This document shows, piece by piece, positions 12,839-26,319 of a stretch of DNA of 64,000 bases. The position numbers and the translations under genes are program-made. Under the pieces are notes generated by a model, which saw nothing but the letters and a program-made list of their open reading frames with translations, did no database searches and had not been told where the DNA came from. Within the stretch, counting starts at the first letter, position 1, and every line of letters starts with the position of its first letter. The stretch comes from Steromphala cineraria. Lineage: Eukaryota; Mollusca; Gastropoda; Trochida; Trochidae. The stretch spans positions 4,619,582 through 4,683,581 of the forward strand of contig OU744730.1 of the NCBI GenBank assembly GCA_916613615.1, in the 5' to 3' direction.

Positions 12839-13580
12839 AGGCTCAAACGCTTGTGTATGATTGTGATATGTCTGATCTGCTTGACAGTAGTGCGGTAATT
12901 AGCTTTGTCGAGTCTGTGACTGGCCGCTGTGAAGAGATTCTAGCTTGCCTGCGTTTGATTTTGAATGGTATTCATAGCATTTATTATATTCATAAACGCA
13001 TTTATCTATCGTCTGGTTAATATTTTGCGCTCAAACGCTTGTGTATGATTGCTATATGTCTAATCTGGTTGACAGTAGTTCGGTAATTAGCTTTGTCGTG
13101 TCTGTGACTGGCCGATGTGAAGGGATAATAGCTTGGCTGAGTTTTATAATATGCATTTCATTGATAAATTCATTTATCGTTTTGGTGCTGTAAACGTTGA
13201 CTTGAAATGTAGACTTATATGAATGTAATATTTTTGCTAGTCTCAAACTAGCTGCTGTGAAGCGATGGTAGCCTAGCTCAGTTGATTTTCACTGCTTTTC
13301 AGAGTATGTAATACATTTTATTGATAAATGCCATTACTTATCGTTTTGTTGAACTTTTGTGCTGTGAACGTTAAATGGTATGTAGACTTATCAAATGAAC
13401 GTACGACCTTTCGCTAGTCTGACTGGACGCTGTGGCGCTATGGTAGTAGTTTGTTATTGACTGGTATGTATGTATGTATTCCATTCTTGAATGCAAATGT
13501 ATCGTGTTGTGAAGTAATTATGCTGTCAACGTTGATATTCGATATGTAGAGTTTGTATACTAAATCTTTGAATTTGTTTA
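12839..13580. repeat. Diverged tandem array, about 140-190-bp unit, about 4 copies
   Basis: GCTCAAACGCTTGTGTATG occurs at 12841 and 13029 (period 188), and the similarity continues through TTGACAGTAGT, CGGTAATTAGCTTTGTCG and CTGTGACTGGCCG. Two further, more diverged copies are anchored by GCTGCTGTGAAGCGATGGTAG (about 13250) and GACGCTGTGGCGCTATGGTAG (about 13426), each followed by a TTGATAAATG/TATCGTTTTG or GTAACGTTGA-type string. The first two copies are clearly the youngest pair. Confidence 0.82.
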
Positions 13581-16500
13581 TAAGAATTAAAAGTGAAAAA
13601 AATAAAAGTTCTCTAAGTTGTTTATTCTGTCAACTGCATGAGTATGTAAAGAAAGCAGATGAACGAACAAGATGATTGATTTAAGAATGTAAAGTATATG
13701 AATTATCATCTTCTCCTAAAATGAGAATACAAACATATGTGTACATTTATACATACATTAAACAAGGTCAAATTAAAGTCGGATTTCAGATAAGATTTAA
13801 AGGATGGAATAACATTTGAGTGGTGAATTGTGAATGATCAAGGAAAAGATAGAGAGAACGAAGGGACGAATTAAACGATTGATTGAGTTTCAGCTAGTTA
13901 CTAGGCCTGCTGTCCCTCACTGCTACCGGAGTTATGCTACTTATCACTCGGATGACTAGGATGGTTAGACCAATCGGAGGTCAACGGCGATCAAGGGGTT
14001 AACTCGATTAGCCGGTTTAGTGTCGACTCCATTTGCAAAAACAGCTGTTCGCTTTTATTAAGGATTGACGAATTTCGAATGTGCAATTAATAACTGGCGC
14101 ATCTGTAAAAGCGTAAAAACAGATTTTGATTGATAATATTTTCATAAAGATAAAAGAACTATCCATTTTAATCAATTCGATAAAAAATTATATTTGTCAT
14201 TCACTATTATATAGGAATATTTCAAACTTCTTTCAAAACATTAATAAAGGGAGGTAGGAAAAAACATACAAATTTGATTTAAAGTAAAAAAAAGAAAAAT
14301 TGTATAACAAGTTAATATATATGTATGACACGTTAAAGTATTAAGTTAACTATTATCTGCATGAACATGTCGATTGTATTGTTTGTGCTAGCGTCTGTTA
14401 CATATGTATGTTAAACATCGTATCATTTTGTCAAATGTCCACATTAAGTATCACGGCCGGGGTTAAATCTGGGACGGTCACTATGTAAATTATTAGCATT
14501 GCCTATACTTGTAAAACGACAGGGTATAGTCGCGAATAGCTGAGGAGTATTTTATGTCCACAGTGTTACTGAAGCTTTCTGACATTTATGAGTGGCAAAT
14601 TAGATCAACGCGGCAGGACAGACCCAAAGGACACTGTAAGGAGTTGTATGGAATTAACCGCTGACACACGCGCTGTTTGAAGCTTCTACCTTTGAAAACG
14701 ACATATCTATATTTGTGACTTGCCATCGATTCGTGTTATATCAAAACAAAGAGACGTAATTTTCGACGTGGCAAAAAGACGTTAAACTTTTTTTATAGGA
14801 ATTCTGTCTACCGGTGTCACATGTGGAAATCATTACAGATGGAACATGGCTATAAAACACTGTTCTTGTGCGCAGCCTTATGATGCGCGGGCTAATTGAC
14901 TGTCTAAATATCACTCCCCAGATTAGGGCGATTCTAATACAAGACAGAAAAGCCTACAGGTTTCCCTTAGCGAATCTGATTGCCCTCAAACCCCTTCTTT
15001 TATCAAATTGAAATAAACTGCAAGAGTAATACATAAAAGGCGCATTTCTTGGTGTGGGGGAATTACCCCCTATTTTGCCTCACAGAACGAAGTAAATAGC
15101 TATATGATTTAGTAATGCCGTTAAGCCACAATTGGACATTTTGATTACACTTTCAATCCCGTTTCGTATTTTTTGACCTGCCGGAATTTAAATTAACCAG
15201 CTGTTACCAAATTTCGACGTGACTCAACCAAGTAAAAAACGTATAATTCAAACAAAAAAATATCCTATTTACGTTATGACAAATCAATCGCGATGATGGA
15301 AATGCTTCGTGTCAGTGTTTAATTACACTACTGTTATATGACCCGTTTGCATGATGAATATAAATATGGGGCTTAGCGAATATAATGCAATGATGGGCCA
15401 AATAGGAAGATGTTTTCCATAACACTGATTACATGATATACTTATTAATGGAGAGACAACGCTTAAGTACGCGGCGTCACGTTGCAATACTCCGTAATGG
15501 CGGGATCATGAACGTACTTCATCATCATAAACTTTTCATTGTCTCCTCATAAACCCCCATCTATCGTGTATGCTGTATTAGCAGGCTTTTGACAGATTCT
15601 GCGTGTTTTCCGATCACGTCAAAATGAAAATTAAATCCATTTCTTGTATCGTTTGATTAACAAATAACTACACGGAGGATTTGCGAAGCCAAACAACCAT
15701 TACCAACTCATCAATATAAAATTACAAATAGGATAGTTAAATAATGTTGGAAACATGATTGTTAATACATTTCAAATCAAGGGACTTTAAACATAATTAC
15801 CAGATGGATAATCACTATAAGTTGTTCGATGAGGGAACAAATATCTGAGTTTGTATTTTAGAAACGGTAAACAGCTGATATGAAATTATGTTCATATTTC
15901 GCGAAGTAGCAAATCAAGAACAAAATTCTGAAAATCGTGAGTTTCAAAACATATCCTACTTTACACAAAAGAGGGTAAAACAACAACTCAGGCAGGTGAA
16001 ACAACTTACAGGTATGATTAAATATAAAAATCATGGTAAATATAATAACAATATTGACTAAGAATAGTAAGTTTCATTACATCGTAACATGATGGATATT
16101 ATATAATATTCATAATTCGATGATTAAATTAAAACGTAATGATTCACTCAAATTAGAATTATGGTATTATGTATATGTATATAAAGAAAAACACATTCGA
16201 TGAAGAAACTCATTATGACGTATTTCTCTTGTACTTAATGACGTCATCACCGACTCAACATCATTCATCTGTTACATATGGTCGAAAATACTAGTGAAAT
16301 ACATCTTGATTTTCTTCAACAAATGCTATTCTCTATGTTACACCTGGGCAGTGAATACTTTTTCGAACTCTTTATATCTTCATATATGCGTGTGTGTAAA
16401 TTAAGATAAATATGAAATATTATAGTCCTGCTTCATGACTGTGTTTTATATAGAATCCTTTATACAGTCTATGTCTGACTTCTGCAAGTCTAGATTGTCT

Positions 16501-16664
16501 GAATACACACAAACATGAAAACCTAAAGAAAACAATTACTATAAATGAACGTACAGTAAATATTTCTTATATTACAGAGACGAAATTGTAGTCTACAAAG
16601 ATTTCTGTAAATAAGAAATAGAACAAAAGAAAGATATGATGTTATATAGATGCATATTTTAAAT
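13581..16664. other. Unique DNA
   Basis: Mostly AT-rich. Moderately GC-rich patches at 13900-14060, 14440-14660 and 14780-15100 show no coding exon. A perfect TGACGTCA lies at 16239-16246. No repeat unit found. Confidence 0.5.
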
Positions 16665-16964
16665 TTAAAGGAGCAGTAGCACGTTTTTGAGGGAATATAA
16701 TGTGATGTCAAAGAAATGAATTAAAAGACAATGTATCAAAATTAAATAAAGCAGTAATATGTCAAATATATAATATAAAGTTCAGACATGCGATTCCATA
16801 TAGACTTTATGTGAAACTCTATCACTGGTTCTCTGACTGTGGGTGATTGTTTTCTGTATTCAGATTTTTGACATTATCAAAATAATACATTTAGCATTTA
16901 CGTACAGTTATCAGTGAATAATTTAAAATATATAACTTTCAAGAACGTGCTACTGCCCCTTTAA
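16665..16964 (+). mobile_element. MITE A, copy 1 (TTAA-flanked, non-autonomous DNA transposon)
   Basis: The element is about 292 bases between two TTAA tetranucleotides (16665-16668 and 16961-16964). The ends are inverted copies of about 18 bases: AGGAGCAGTAGCACGTTTT on the left and the reverse complement of AACGTGCTACTGCCCCT on the right. The interior is AT-rich and non-coding. It has the same orientation as copy 2 (shared CATGCGATT and AAAGACAATGTAT strings). The target could equally be read as TA, because the end sequence is ambiguous with TTAA. Confidence 0.88.
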
Positions 16965-17228
16965 GGTGCATGTTGTTTCTACCAATTTATAAAAGGCACA
17001 ATAATAGGAATGATAAAAGGTGAAAAGTACAGAACAACAAGTAAACAAAACCGAAACTAGAGCTGAATCAAAGACAAGGGAAGTAATTGTGAATATCAAC
17101 ACATTAATTTCTCCTCTCTCATTCACTCATTCCTTTCAATGTCTCCCACATTTGTCTAGAAAACGTCAAATTAATGACATAGATAATATCTCAGCGTTCA
17201 CTGATAGACGAAACTTATCTGTCACAAT

Positions 17229-17420
17229 ATATCCATCTGTCTATCTTTTATAATTATTTAGACATCTGATCAACTTATATATATCAATGTAATTAGGTCA
17301 ATTTACCTGATAAAACAATCAGTTTATCCGTCTATCTATATAATTATTAAGACATCAGATCGAATTATGTATATCGATTTGATTAGCTCAATTTACCTGA
17401 TAAAACTATCAGTTCATTAA
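17229..17420. repeat. Tandem duplication, about 90-bp unit, 2 copies
   Basis: TAATTATT(T/A)AGACATC(T/A)GATC begins at 17251 and at 17341. Both copies run through CAATTTACCTGATAAAAC and ATCAGTT. The upstream TATCC(A/G)TCTGTCTATCT-like string is also duplicated. Divergence is roughly 10-15 percent. Confidence 0.88.
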
Positions 17421-18040
17421 CAATCTGAAAACATATCTGACAAACGTGTGTATTGTCTTAAAAGAAATACAACAGATCAGGGTTGAAGTTTCATTTCAAT
17501 AACAACATAACTTTATTTACTCAAGTTATCACTTGAATAACAAATCAACTATTTGAAACAAACTTATACACAGTTTTAAAGAATTGAATTATCAACATAT
17601 CAACTATTTGTCAATACAATTTGTTAGTAACAGAACATATTCATACATGTTATATCATTGATACATATAGAAATATGTATATATGTGATGAAATCAAGAA
17701 CATATTTGATGATGTAATGTGTATGTTAAACACGGCAACTACATCAATTTTATTGTATTGTGTTAATACAAAAATGGATTTTATTGTATTGAATTGGTGG
17801 GTAATTGATACTATATTTATGTACATCATATCATCATAAACATCAAGTTCATCATAATCAGTTAAACTATATATTCATCATTTGATCATATATTGTATTC
17901 ACTACTTTCATAACAAAAAAACACTCATTCTTCTCATTTTGAAATGACTCAATTATTCAATAAACAATTATGTGATAATGATATAAGTTTAATTGTGAAT
18001 GGATCATTTAATTACACCGTCATATCATCTATCTATATAC
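17421..18040. other. AT-rich unique DNA
   Basis: Low-complexity AT-rich sequence with short repeated words (CAACTATTTG, ATCATAT). No gene; the frame at 17621-17839 is compositionally biased. Confidence 0.5.
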
Positions 18041-18295
18041 AATAACAAATAAGCTTTCTTCGTATTGAAAATAGATAACTTCATAATCCATGACATGAAT
18101 ATTAATCTCAGATTATTTGCAAATCGACCATTTGTCTACATCTTCGTGTCAACTGTTTATAAAAAGTAAAAATAACTTTCTTCGTATTGCAAAAAAATAA
18201 TAATTAATAATCCAATATATATATGTAAATATCAACTGAATCGAACATTTGATTCCATATTCATACCAACTATTTACATAAAACATTAAATAAAC
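18041..18295. repeat. Tandem duplication, about 122-bp unit, 2 diverged copies
   Basis: CTTTCTTCGTATTG occurs at about 18053 and 18176. Each copy is followed by TTAATAATCCA or TTCATAATCCAT, a run with ATCTCAGA or ATCAACTGA, then TCGA(C/A)CATTTG and CAACT(G/A)TTTA. Clearly diverged. Confidence 0.7.
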
Positions 18296-19688
18296 CTTTA
18301 GTTATAAATAGGGTATATATAAATGACATGCACTACCTATATCATGGTATACAATATACATATATCACGTTCGCATTGTAACTGATGCTCAGTGCATTCA
18401 CACTTCAAAGAGAAGGTCGCGAAGTCGCTTGACTTGAAATACGAGTCCAGCGTTATTTGTTAGTCTGGCCAGGCAATTTTCATACTTTGTCTCATATGTA
18501 TATACGTCAAGCTATCAGACATCCCTGGCGTGTATGGGATGATATAATTATGAGACTGATCACCTTTTTTCGTTTTAAGAATATCTGATGTCTATCGTTG
18601 CTTTAATCACGACGCGAAATCCATCTCACCAGAAACCCTCTAAACGTTTCTCTTACTATGAGTACAACATACATCGCAGTAATTATTGACAGCGAGTCGT
18701 TATAGATCTTCTTTCTACTATCTTCTCTACGAGCAAAAGTCAAATATGAAATAATAAATATCCTCTTTCAAATCAGGGGGTTAATTTAAAGAAATATTAA
18801 GACCTTGATCACCTTTATGTTTTCGTGTCACGTGTTAAAAGTCATAAATATTATGTGCTTGTAATTAGATATAATACGACGCTGCTTGCTGTAATTGAAA
18901 ATATGACCTGAATAAAGGTTTCGTGTTTTGTTTGTAATCAGGGTTGGAAATACAATAAAGAAAAACATAAAATATCAAATATTACTTAAAAGGGATTATT
19001 TTGTTAATTTGCAACAAAAATAATTGCTATAAAGAGCGGATGTAGTTACCATTGGTTTGTTTACAAGTATTAAATAAAGGGTTTCTGAACAACATTGATA
19101 ACAAAGGATAAAGTTTATATCAATTCCAATTAAGGGATTCGAGTATGATGGTGTTTATTAATGTTAATGTCATTATTTCGTTTACAGGTCAACAATAAGA
19201 ATCACAAACTACAAAATCATCGATATGTAGCCAGTACAATGTATTATTTTTGAAATTTTATATCTGAATCTTGTTCCCAATAAACACGTTTACAAATTTC
19301 GGAATGACGAATCAATTATTTACTTTTATTTATCAACAGATAAACTAAAATAAGGACAACAACAGTAAACAAGTCTGGATGATTCAATAATTCAACTCTA
19401 CGAAGAAATCATCGAAAAAATAAAAATTGATTAATGAATCACGTTTTACTAATTTGTTGAACAAATAAACATTTCGTCATCAAAACAAACTGAAAAAGGC
19501 AAATTCACTTCTATTCTTAATTCATAGCATTTCGATTTTCGATGGAATATGAAAATGAAATATTTTTTATAAAATGCATAGATAGGTTTTTTTTCAATCG
19601 TTTTGGTGTTACCTTTGGTAACATGAAACCGTTGAACGATCTGTCCGATTCCATTTACTTATTTTGTTGTTTATGAGATGTTGGAAAT
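18296..19688. other. Unique DNA
   Basis: No gene seen. GC is moderate at 18380-18660 and AT-rich afterwards. Confidence 0.5.
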
Positions 19689-19802
19689 ATCCAGAAAACA
19701 AGGAACTATATGGATGATGTACTTCTTTGTTGTACAAGATGATGAAGTTATTTATAAAGAAGTTGATCATGAATAAAACTCTTTGTCTTCATGATGTCGT
19801 CA
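19689..19802. mobile_element. Decayed short copy of the foldback at 20881-21041
   Basis: The left side, AACAAGGAACTATATGGATG and CTTCTTTGTTGTA, and the right side, AAGAAGTTGATCATGAATAA and ACTCTTTGTCTTCATGATG, match the two arms of the longer palindrome 1.2 kb downstream. The centre, including the TATACC-GAAAC region, is missing. Confidence 0.55.
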
Positions 19803-20573
19803 AATGTTGATTTATAGAAATTCAATTTCACAACAAATGAAACAAAAATTGAAATTTAACTTATTCTACAAAAACATAACATTAATATTAAAAAGCATTT
19901 TTACATGTAAAAGAACATCTCTCAAAGGTTAATAATCATCAAATGTGTGATAACAGACTGAATTCATTATCAAACTCATAAATATTAAATGTGACGTGAT
20001 ATTATTTCATGTCCATTTTTAACAGTCATGTTTTCATTACAACTTCTCACACGATATTTCCTTAATTAAAACCATGCCCTCAATATTTTATCACTTCCCT
20101 TCTAATTTTGACATCCTCGATTGACGCATGGTGGCATAAACAAATGACATCACAGGGTTTGAACCCAGCCTTTAATTGTTTTACAGCGTCCATAAGTGTT
20201 TATATTACACCATCTATATCGGGGTCAACGTAGACGGCTAATTAAGTGGTAATATATTTCACCTTTGTGCTAATTAAAAACACCTTTAGAAGCCTAGTCA
20301 AAGATGATAGGGAATTGATAACATGTGTATTGAAGATGGATAGAAGTTTATGGTATATGTTTAATAGCCAAATTGTTAACATATGTACTGTTATCGTTTG
20401 AGAAGGAAGGAAGGTTTATGAGATATTCGTAATGGCGGTAAACTTCATACATATCATGACTCGAACAAGGTGATTTGAGAGGGATGAATTTATTCAATTA
20501 TTTACAACACCGCTTTGAAGGTTTTATTAGCAGTATTCCTGTAGTGAACACATGTTCTCGATGTTTTTGAAAC

Positions 20574-20622
20574 ACGTGCACTGCATGCACATGTATTGAG
20601 ATGCATTGCATGTGCACGTGAT
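20574..20622. repeat. Small palindrome of nested CACGTG / TGCATGCA words
   Basis: CACGTGCACTGCATGCACATG on the left faces TGCATGTGCACGTG on the right. The terminal CACGTGCA...TGCACGTG arms are exact inverted copies. Both contain CACGTG E-boxes. Confidence 0.65.
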
Positions 20623-20880
20623 GCACAAGTGTTGCAAATGAAGTGACGGGTTGAGCATGATTTGCTATTCTTGTGTTAAACATAACATGACATAAAATGT
20701 CATAAGTTGTATTCCGATGATAGTGCATTTTAGGTATTATTAGATTATCATAAAATTGATATGAATTAACCATTTTTCAGAACATAAAGCAATGTCATGT
20801 CGAATCGATAAAATTCACCTTTAACGTTAGCCTTGCTCGGGTTGGCCAATGATTAACAAGGTGTTGTAGATTTCAAATAG

Positions 20881-21041
20881 GAAGACAAGGAGTTTATGGA
20901 TTATCAACTTCTTTATTGTAGAATGAAGCGACGTTCCGGTATAGATTCTTATACCGTTTTTATTTTCAAGGATCTATACCGAAACGTCGCTTAATTCAAC
21001 AATAAAAAAGTTGATAATCCATAAACTCTTTCTGTTCTTGA
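20881..21041. mobile_element. Long palindrome (foldback) with a Penelope/retrozyme-like arm
   Basis: Two arms of about 65-70 bases (20882-20948 and 20968-21041) are near-perfect inverted copies. They share GAGTTTATGGATTATCAACT, a TTTATTGT string and AAGCGACGTT(C/T)CGGTATAGA, with a loop of about 20 bases. The right arm reads TATACCGAAACGTCGCTT on the plus strand. That order (stem, GAAAC, stem) resembles the 3' half of hammerhead ribozymes described in Penelope-like elements and retrozymes. The CTGATGA half of such a ribozyme is not present at the expected place, and the left arm has GGAAC instead of GAAAC, so no active ribozyme is claimed. The palindrome itself is certain; the family is inference. 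Confidence 0.7.
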
Positions 21042-21117
21042 TGTATCCAACTTCTAAAATGCCTCTCAAACAACTTAGATTTCAAATGACATAATTTCTT
21101 TCGCATTATGTATGTTT

Positions 21118-21386
21118 AATTATTTGACATACATTTCAAAAACTTTCAAAAATCAAATCTCCATAATAACTTAAGTTCCACTTTAAACGTTGATCAAATG
21201 AATTAAATTTATTCTGATTTGAATAATGGTCTATATTTTCAAGCCAGGATAACATATTTGACATACATTTGATGAACTTTCAAAAATCAAATCTACATGA
21301 TAACTTAGTTCCACTTTATACGTCGATTAAATAAATTAGATTAATTTGATTCGAAAAATGTTTTTGAATTTACTAAGCAGGATAGA
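21118..21386. repeat. Tandem duplication, about 134-bp unit, 2 copies
   Basis: TATTTGACATACATTT begins at 21121 and 21255. Both copies run through AACTTTCAAAAATCAAATCT, GATAACTTA/AATAACTTA, GTTCCACTTTA and AGCAGGATA/GCCAGGATA. Confidence 0.88.
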
Positions 21387-22527
21387 GCAGTATTATTAAC
21401 AAAATCAAAGAAATTTGTCTTTTAATGTAGTTTTCTGTAGAAGGTAATGCAAAGTAATTAGACAGATCATTTTAAAGATATTAGTCTTTAATCTTTAGTC
21501 TTTAATCTTTCAGTATGAATACACTGCTAAATCTGTTTCTTTAAATAAGAATGATTTGTTTATGTTTTACGTTAAGTAGGTCAGTATCAAAATACCAAAG
21601 TAGGTCAAGCATTTACTCCAGATAACTAAATTAATGTGCTCCCATTCTATATTATCTAATATATAAAACAAATTGTTCCAGATATCTTCGATTTGAGAAA
21701 TATCTTAAATTTTAGTAAGTTAGAATCTAACTATATGACGTAGGCTTCCATCAATCTAAGGGCTAACTGAGTTCTGTGGAAATTTTTTCAATTAAATAAC
21801 TTACCATCTTGACTTAGAAATTTTTGTTTTTGAACTAAATCAAGTCCATAAAACTTTAGATTATCTATATGGATTTTCAGTGATTATTGTGATATATAAC
21901 GACTTTTCCATATCAATGTTATAAAACTTTTACATGCAATTCTTAGTTTTTTCAAGTTAAGAATTTTCAATGGAAATAACTAAGGATTAATGCCTTATGC
22001 AAAAATTGAAGTTCCAATGAGGATGTTACAATTTTAGTATGAAAAAATACCACAATGAGTGTTTTTTATATAGTCTTGAAATGTTTTATGGATTAATATT
22101 TTAACATTTTTTCAAGGTAATGAATACTCATTGAAAACATTAATTTATTGAATTTAATATAATTCATATCAAATATGTTAGTGTGTAATATTATGTTTTC
22201 TTATGTTAAATGTTCTGAGTTAAACAGTAATAATTTAAATTGATTTGGTTACTTAAGAACCCCGAAATTGGGTCTAACTACAATCACTCAATGAAACCAT
22301 CGACGCAACAGTTACATTCCGATGAACAGAGGAGTGGGTTACATCAGCTGGGTATTGTCAATAACAATCAGCGTGTCAATTTCACTGAAATAAATCACAA
22401 TCACAGACATATAAGACGTGCTTTAGCACATAGTACGTGAACTCAATTGATAATACACGGAGATAACAATATCATTTTCCGCTTGGCTGACGCACATAAA
22501 CTGTGTAATTTCTATTACCAAATCAGT
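21387..22527. other. AT-rich unique DNA
   Basis: Short direct repeats of CTTTAATCTTT(A/C)AGT at 21480-21510. Otherwise nothing recognisable. Confidence 0.5.
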
Positions 22528-22576
22528 GTAGAGGCTATTATAACTTGTCTATATCAGTAAGGGGGCTAGCCTCTAC
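22528..22576. other. Small hairpin, 9-bp arms
   Basis: GTAGAGGCT (22528-22536) and AGCCTCTAC (22568-22576) are exact inverted copies with a 31-base spacer. No terminator role is implied in a eukaryote. Confidence 0.5.
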
Positions 22577-25392
22577 CAATAAACGTCTTTACCCCGAGGC
22601 TCAAAGCCTAAGAGCTGCCAAGCGTTTATTTCACATGTCAATCACTATAAGCCAATGACATCGTGTGACGTAATCCTTCGAGTTGACGCCTTTCGACGTT
22701 GGTGTAATTGTTATGCGGAGAAACCCCGTGTTTACAAAGAAAATAATTTCATATACAAGTTACTAATGAATTCACATTTCAAATCGGTAATGTATTAGCG
22801 AGCCCATGTAGTTCCGTAGTTATTACGCAATCTTGACACTGTAATTACCCCGTTATGCTATATCGTGTAATCAAACTGATAGTGAGGCGATACCGCCTAC
22901 AGCCACCTTACAGGTAAAGACACTTAGCTAACGAGTTTAATAAGACTTCTACAAGGGGCGGATAATACCTGTAATGTTGAATAAAGCTTGTTTCTTTAAT
23001 AGGATTTCAAATTTATGCTTGATTTGGTTTAATGGATTTCTTGAAAAGGCGATTCCAATTTGTAATTATATCATATTAACCGATATTTGATAATCGTTTC
23101 TTATTGTTTATCTTTGAATTTGAAAATGGAGTATATACAAATATAATTGGCAACAATTTGCAAATTTTATATTTGATATTAAACTTCGTTTAACCTAGAT
23201 AATGTATGATGATTATTCAAAAATCTTTATCATAATCCTATTACCTACTTTTTGAAAAAAGACATATGTATATTTGTAAATACAAATGAAGTGAAACACT
23301 TGCCACTAGTTTGGAGCCATTTTTGTGTCCTACATACATCAAAATATACATTATACATGTTTTTTAAAATAACATAATGATTTTCGTTTACGTTCTTAAA
23401 CACAAGCCCTCCATAACTTTATATTGCTGTATGCAAAAATTGATTCAATGGAAACTTTCTTTTTCGATATATGATATCATTTAAATATCAATATTATTTA
23501 CATATAACATTCCATTTAGTCTTCCTTTCATCATTCACGACTAAAAGTTTTTAAAACATTAATCGACCTTGTTGACATAAATGATATTTACAAATAAAAC
23601 ACATAAAACATACACTTCAAATAAAAGATATAATATTTTCATTGTTCTCGAGTTATCTGTTAAATTCACTAGATATAATATAATTTGCTAATGGTTGTAT
23701 CCAACATGTTCAGCTACTTAGTGACATAAATTACGCCATACTCGTATTACAATCATAATAGTAAACTTCACGATAATTATGTATTTAAAACTAAGTTATG
23801 TACATTCGATCCCATGTAAACACGCTTCTTCTATTGTATGTTTGAGTTTTGATGTTAATCATAAGATAAGCTAATTAAATTATTTATATTTGTTGCCATA
23901 TACCACTTTTTAGAAACTCATTAATTGTAATCTTCTATCACTCAAATTCCCGTTTAAAGACATTTGAGCAAGGGCGTGTACAAACTATTAAAAATAATTG
24001 AAGGAATTGAACTAGTTTCGTCTTATAAAGTCATCCAGTGTGAATACATTACCATTTTCTTCGCTTGCACTAACTTTCATATCATAAACAAAACGAAAAT
24101 TATTTTTAAACCTAGATTTAACCTTTTCAATCTTTACGGTGTAAACACGTTGACCCTTGACCCAAGCGCACCTGGCCAAATGACGAGTCGGGCTTGTACA
24201 TTTCACTCGTATGATTTCCTATAGTAGTTAGAGAGGCTGGTTTATCATTTCACAATATTTTTCTTTCCCCAGCGGAAAATATTGTTTACCATTAACGTTA
24301 ATTACGCTATCTCTACGTATCACACCATTTCACTATGAAAATAATCAAATTCCATTTGAGAAAGCCGGTCCAAGTTTTACCATCTGAAAGGTCATGACCC
24401 GCCACGTGCAAGCAGATGCGCGCGCCGCCCCTACTCACTGCTCGTGACTAGTCTAGTTAGCCTATCCAGCACCTTTCATCTGGGCCATAAACTGAACATA
24501 TGCCAAGTTCATCTCTTCCGAGAACTTATCAAAACAAATTAAACTTTCATCTTCGAGGTGGGCCTCCTACGCCGCTGTGGAAGTCCCGAGTTTAACTCCG
24601 ACTGCGTTATTTGTCAATTTCGATATCGCCCGCGAGATTTCACCGCGTGAACGCAGCTAAACGGGAACAGAGCGTTTACAATTTCAGCCCCACTTTCATC
24701 TTTCAAGTGCCCTAATGCAAAGCAAATATTAGTGGCAAGTATAAAAGTAATCCGATATTTAATATCCCAGCTTTTCAGAGCAGTAATCACCCGTAGGGAA
24801 ATATTTATTTATTTCACAAATGTATCAATTATGCCGGTGTGTAGTTTTTGCGCCTCTGCCACCCCTGTGCTAGTTTTGACGCTCTGGACGTAAAACAGAC
24901 GTTCAGTTGGCGGGGTCTTCAATACACGCTCACATGACTTTATAAATATCAATTACTAAATATTTCCGGGGAAACCTAACAAGCATATCTGGAATTTTTG
25001 GTGGTCCCAGATTTTCGCATCTTTATGGTTCAATTAACCGAGATTATACAGTCAATTCCAGTTATTAACGTCATCAGTTAACATATGTTTTGATATGAGC
25101 GTTAAACACGTGAGCTTATTTCAATGATCTTTTTTTTTATTGGAAATTTTTTTATGATCAGTTTATTACTAATAAAGGTTATCCATATTTTGATAGTGTT
25201 TTTGAGATGAGACAGATTTGTGTTTTGTTGCCTTTCTGTTTAGATTTTAACTCTTGTTTTGATGTTGTTGTTTTGAGTTACGACAAACAAAGGTATTTAA
25301 TTTGAACTAAAGGAAGGAGGATGTAAATGTCTAAATAGTCTAAATAAAGGAATAAAAACAGATTTCGACCTTAAAACCTTTAAACGCAGCCA
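22577..25392. other. Unique DNA with a GC-richer island at 24370-24990
   Basis: 22577-22950 is GC-moderate and 22950-24370 is AT-rich. At 24370-24990 CpG content rises, with E-box-like CACGTG, CAGATG and CATCTG words. Frames at 23964-24224 (+) and 24012-24206 (-) overlap each other and neither is recognisable. Confidence 0.45.
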
Positions 25393-25753
25393 ACAGCATA
25401 CAATATCTTAGCATACAAAAGACACTTTCTTAGCATACAGCATGCACCAATATAGCACACAGCATACACTTACTTAGCATTAAGCATACAATCATATACT
25501 ATCAGCATACAAATATATAGCATACAGCATATAACTTCTCAGCATACAGCACACAATTTCTTAACATTAAGCATACAACTTCTTAGCATACAGCATACAA
25601 CTTCTTAGCATACAGCATACAACTTCTTAGCATACAACACACAACTTCTTAGCATACAACATACAACTTCTTAGCATACAACATGAAACTTCTCGGCATA
25701 CTCGTGTTTAGCATACAACTATACGGCATAGAGCATACAACGACTTAGCATGG
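25393..25753. repeat. AGCATACA minisatellite
   Basis: Irregular tandem array built from AGCATACA(A/G) and CTTCTT: units of about 20 bases (AGCATACAACTTCTT, often preceded by an extra AGCATAC) over about 360 bases. The most regular part is 25560-25690. The edges decay with interrupted units such as AGCATACAAATATAT. Confidence 0.93.
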
Positions 25754-26319
25754 TTCTTTCCGAAATTTCTCATATTTATAATTACATGGCTATTCCTTAC
25801 AAATAAACGCTATCTTAACTTTTCCTGATTTTCGTAATTTTCTCGACCATTTCCGCTGAAACGCTGCCGTCAGGTGACCCGGAAGTAAACAATTCGACAT
25901 CGATTACTGTTTACTTGTAAATCGTCCAGGGTTGTGAGGGTTCCTAATGAATAAACTATATTCTAACATAACGTTTGTTTATTGTACACAATATGCGCAT
26001 ATCAAAACTGCAAGTTTAACGTCAGTTGACCCGTGGTTTGACCTCTAACTACCGGAAAACCTTTGTGGTTCGCCAATCGTTGCATTCTAGAAGCTGACTT
26101 CAAAAGAACAAACAATTTTAATAACTCGACTCTAATTCTGGCGTTTGAGAAATCTGTGGGACCGATTTTCTTTTTCATACAATGCGTTATTAACTTTAAT
26201 TTGAGAATTTTATGTATATATTTAAAAGTTGTAGTGGTAACTAAACAACATCTGTGGCGATTGTTTTCAGAAACCATGTTCAGAATGACGAAAATAAATA
26301 ATGAAGCTTAATCTCTTTG
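25754..26319. other. Unique DNA
   Basis: Overlapping frames at 26002-26277 (-) and 26063-26311 (+) with no recognisable domain. Confidence 0.45.

Noticed and set aside
24012..24206. 64-codon minus-strand frame rich in Lys and Glu
   Set aside because: No domain or splice context; mirrors an equally long plus-strand frame.
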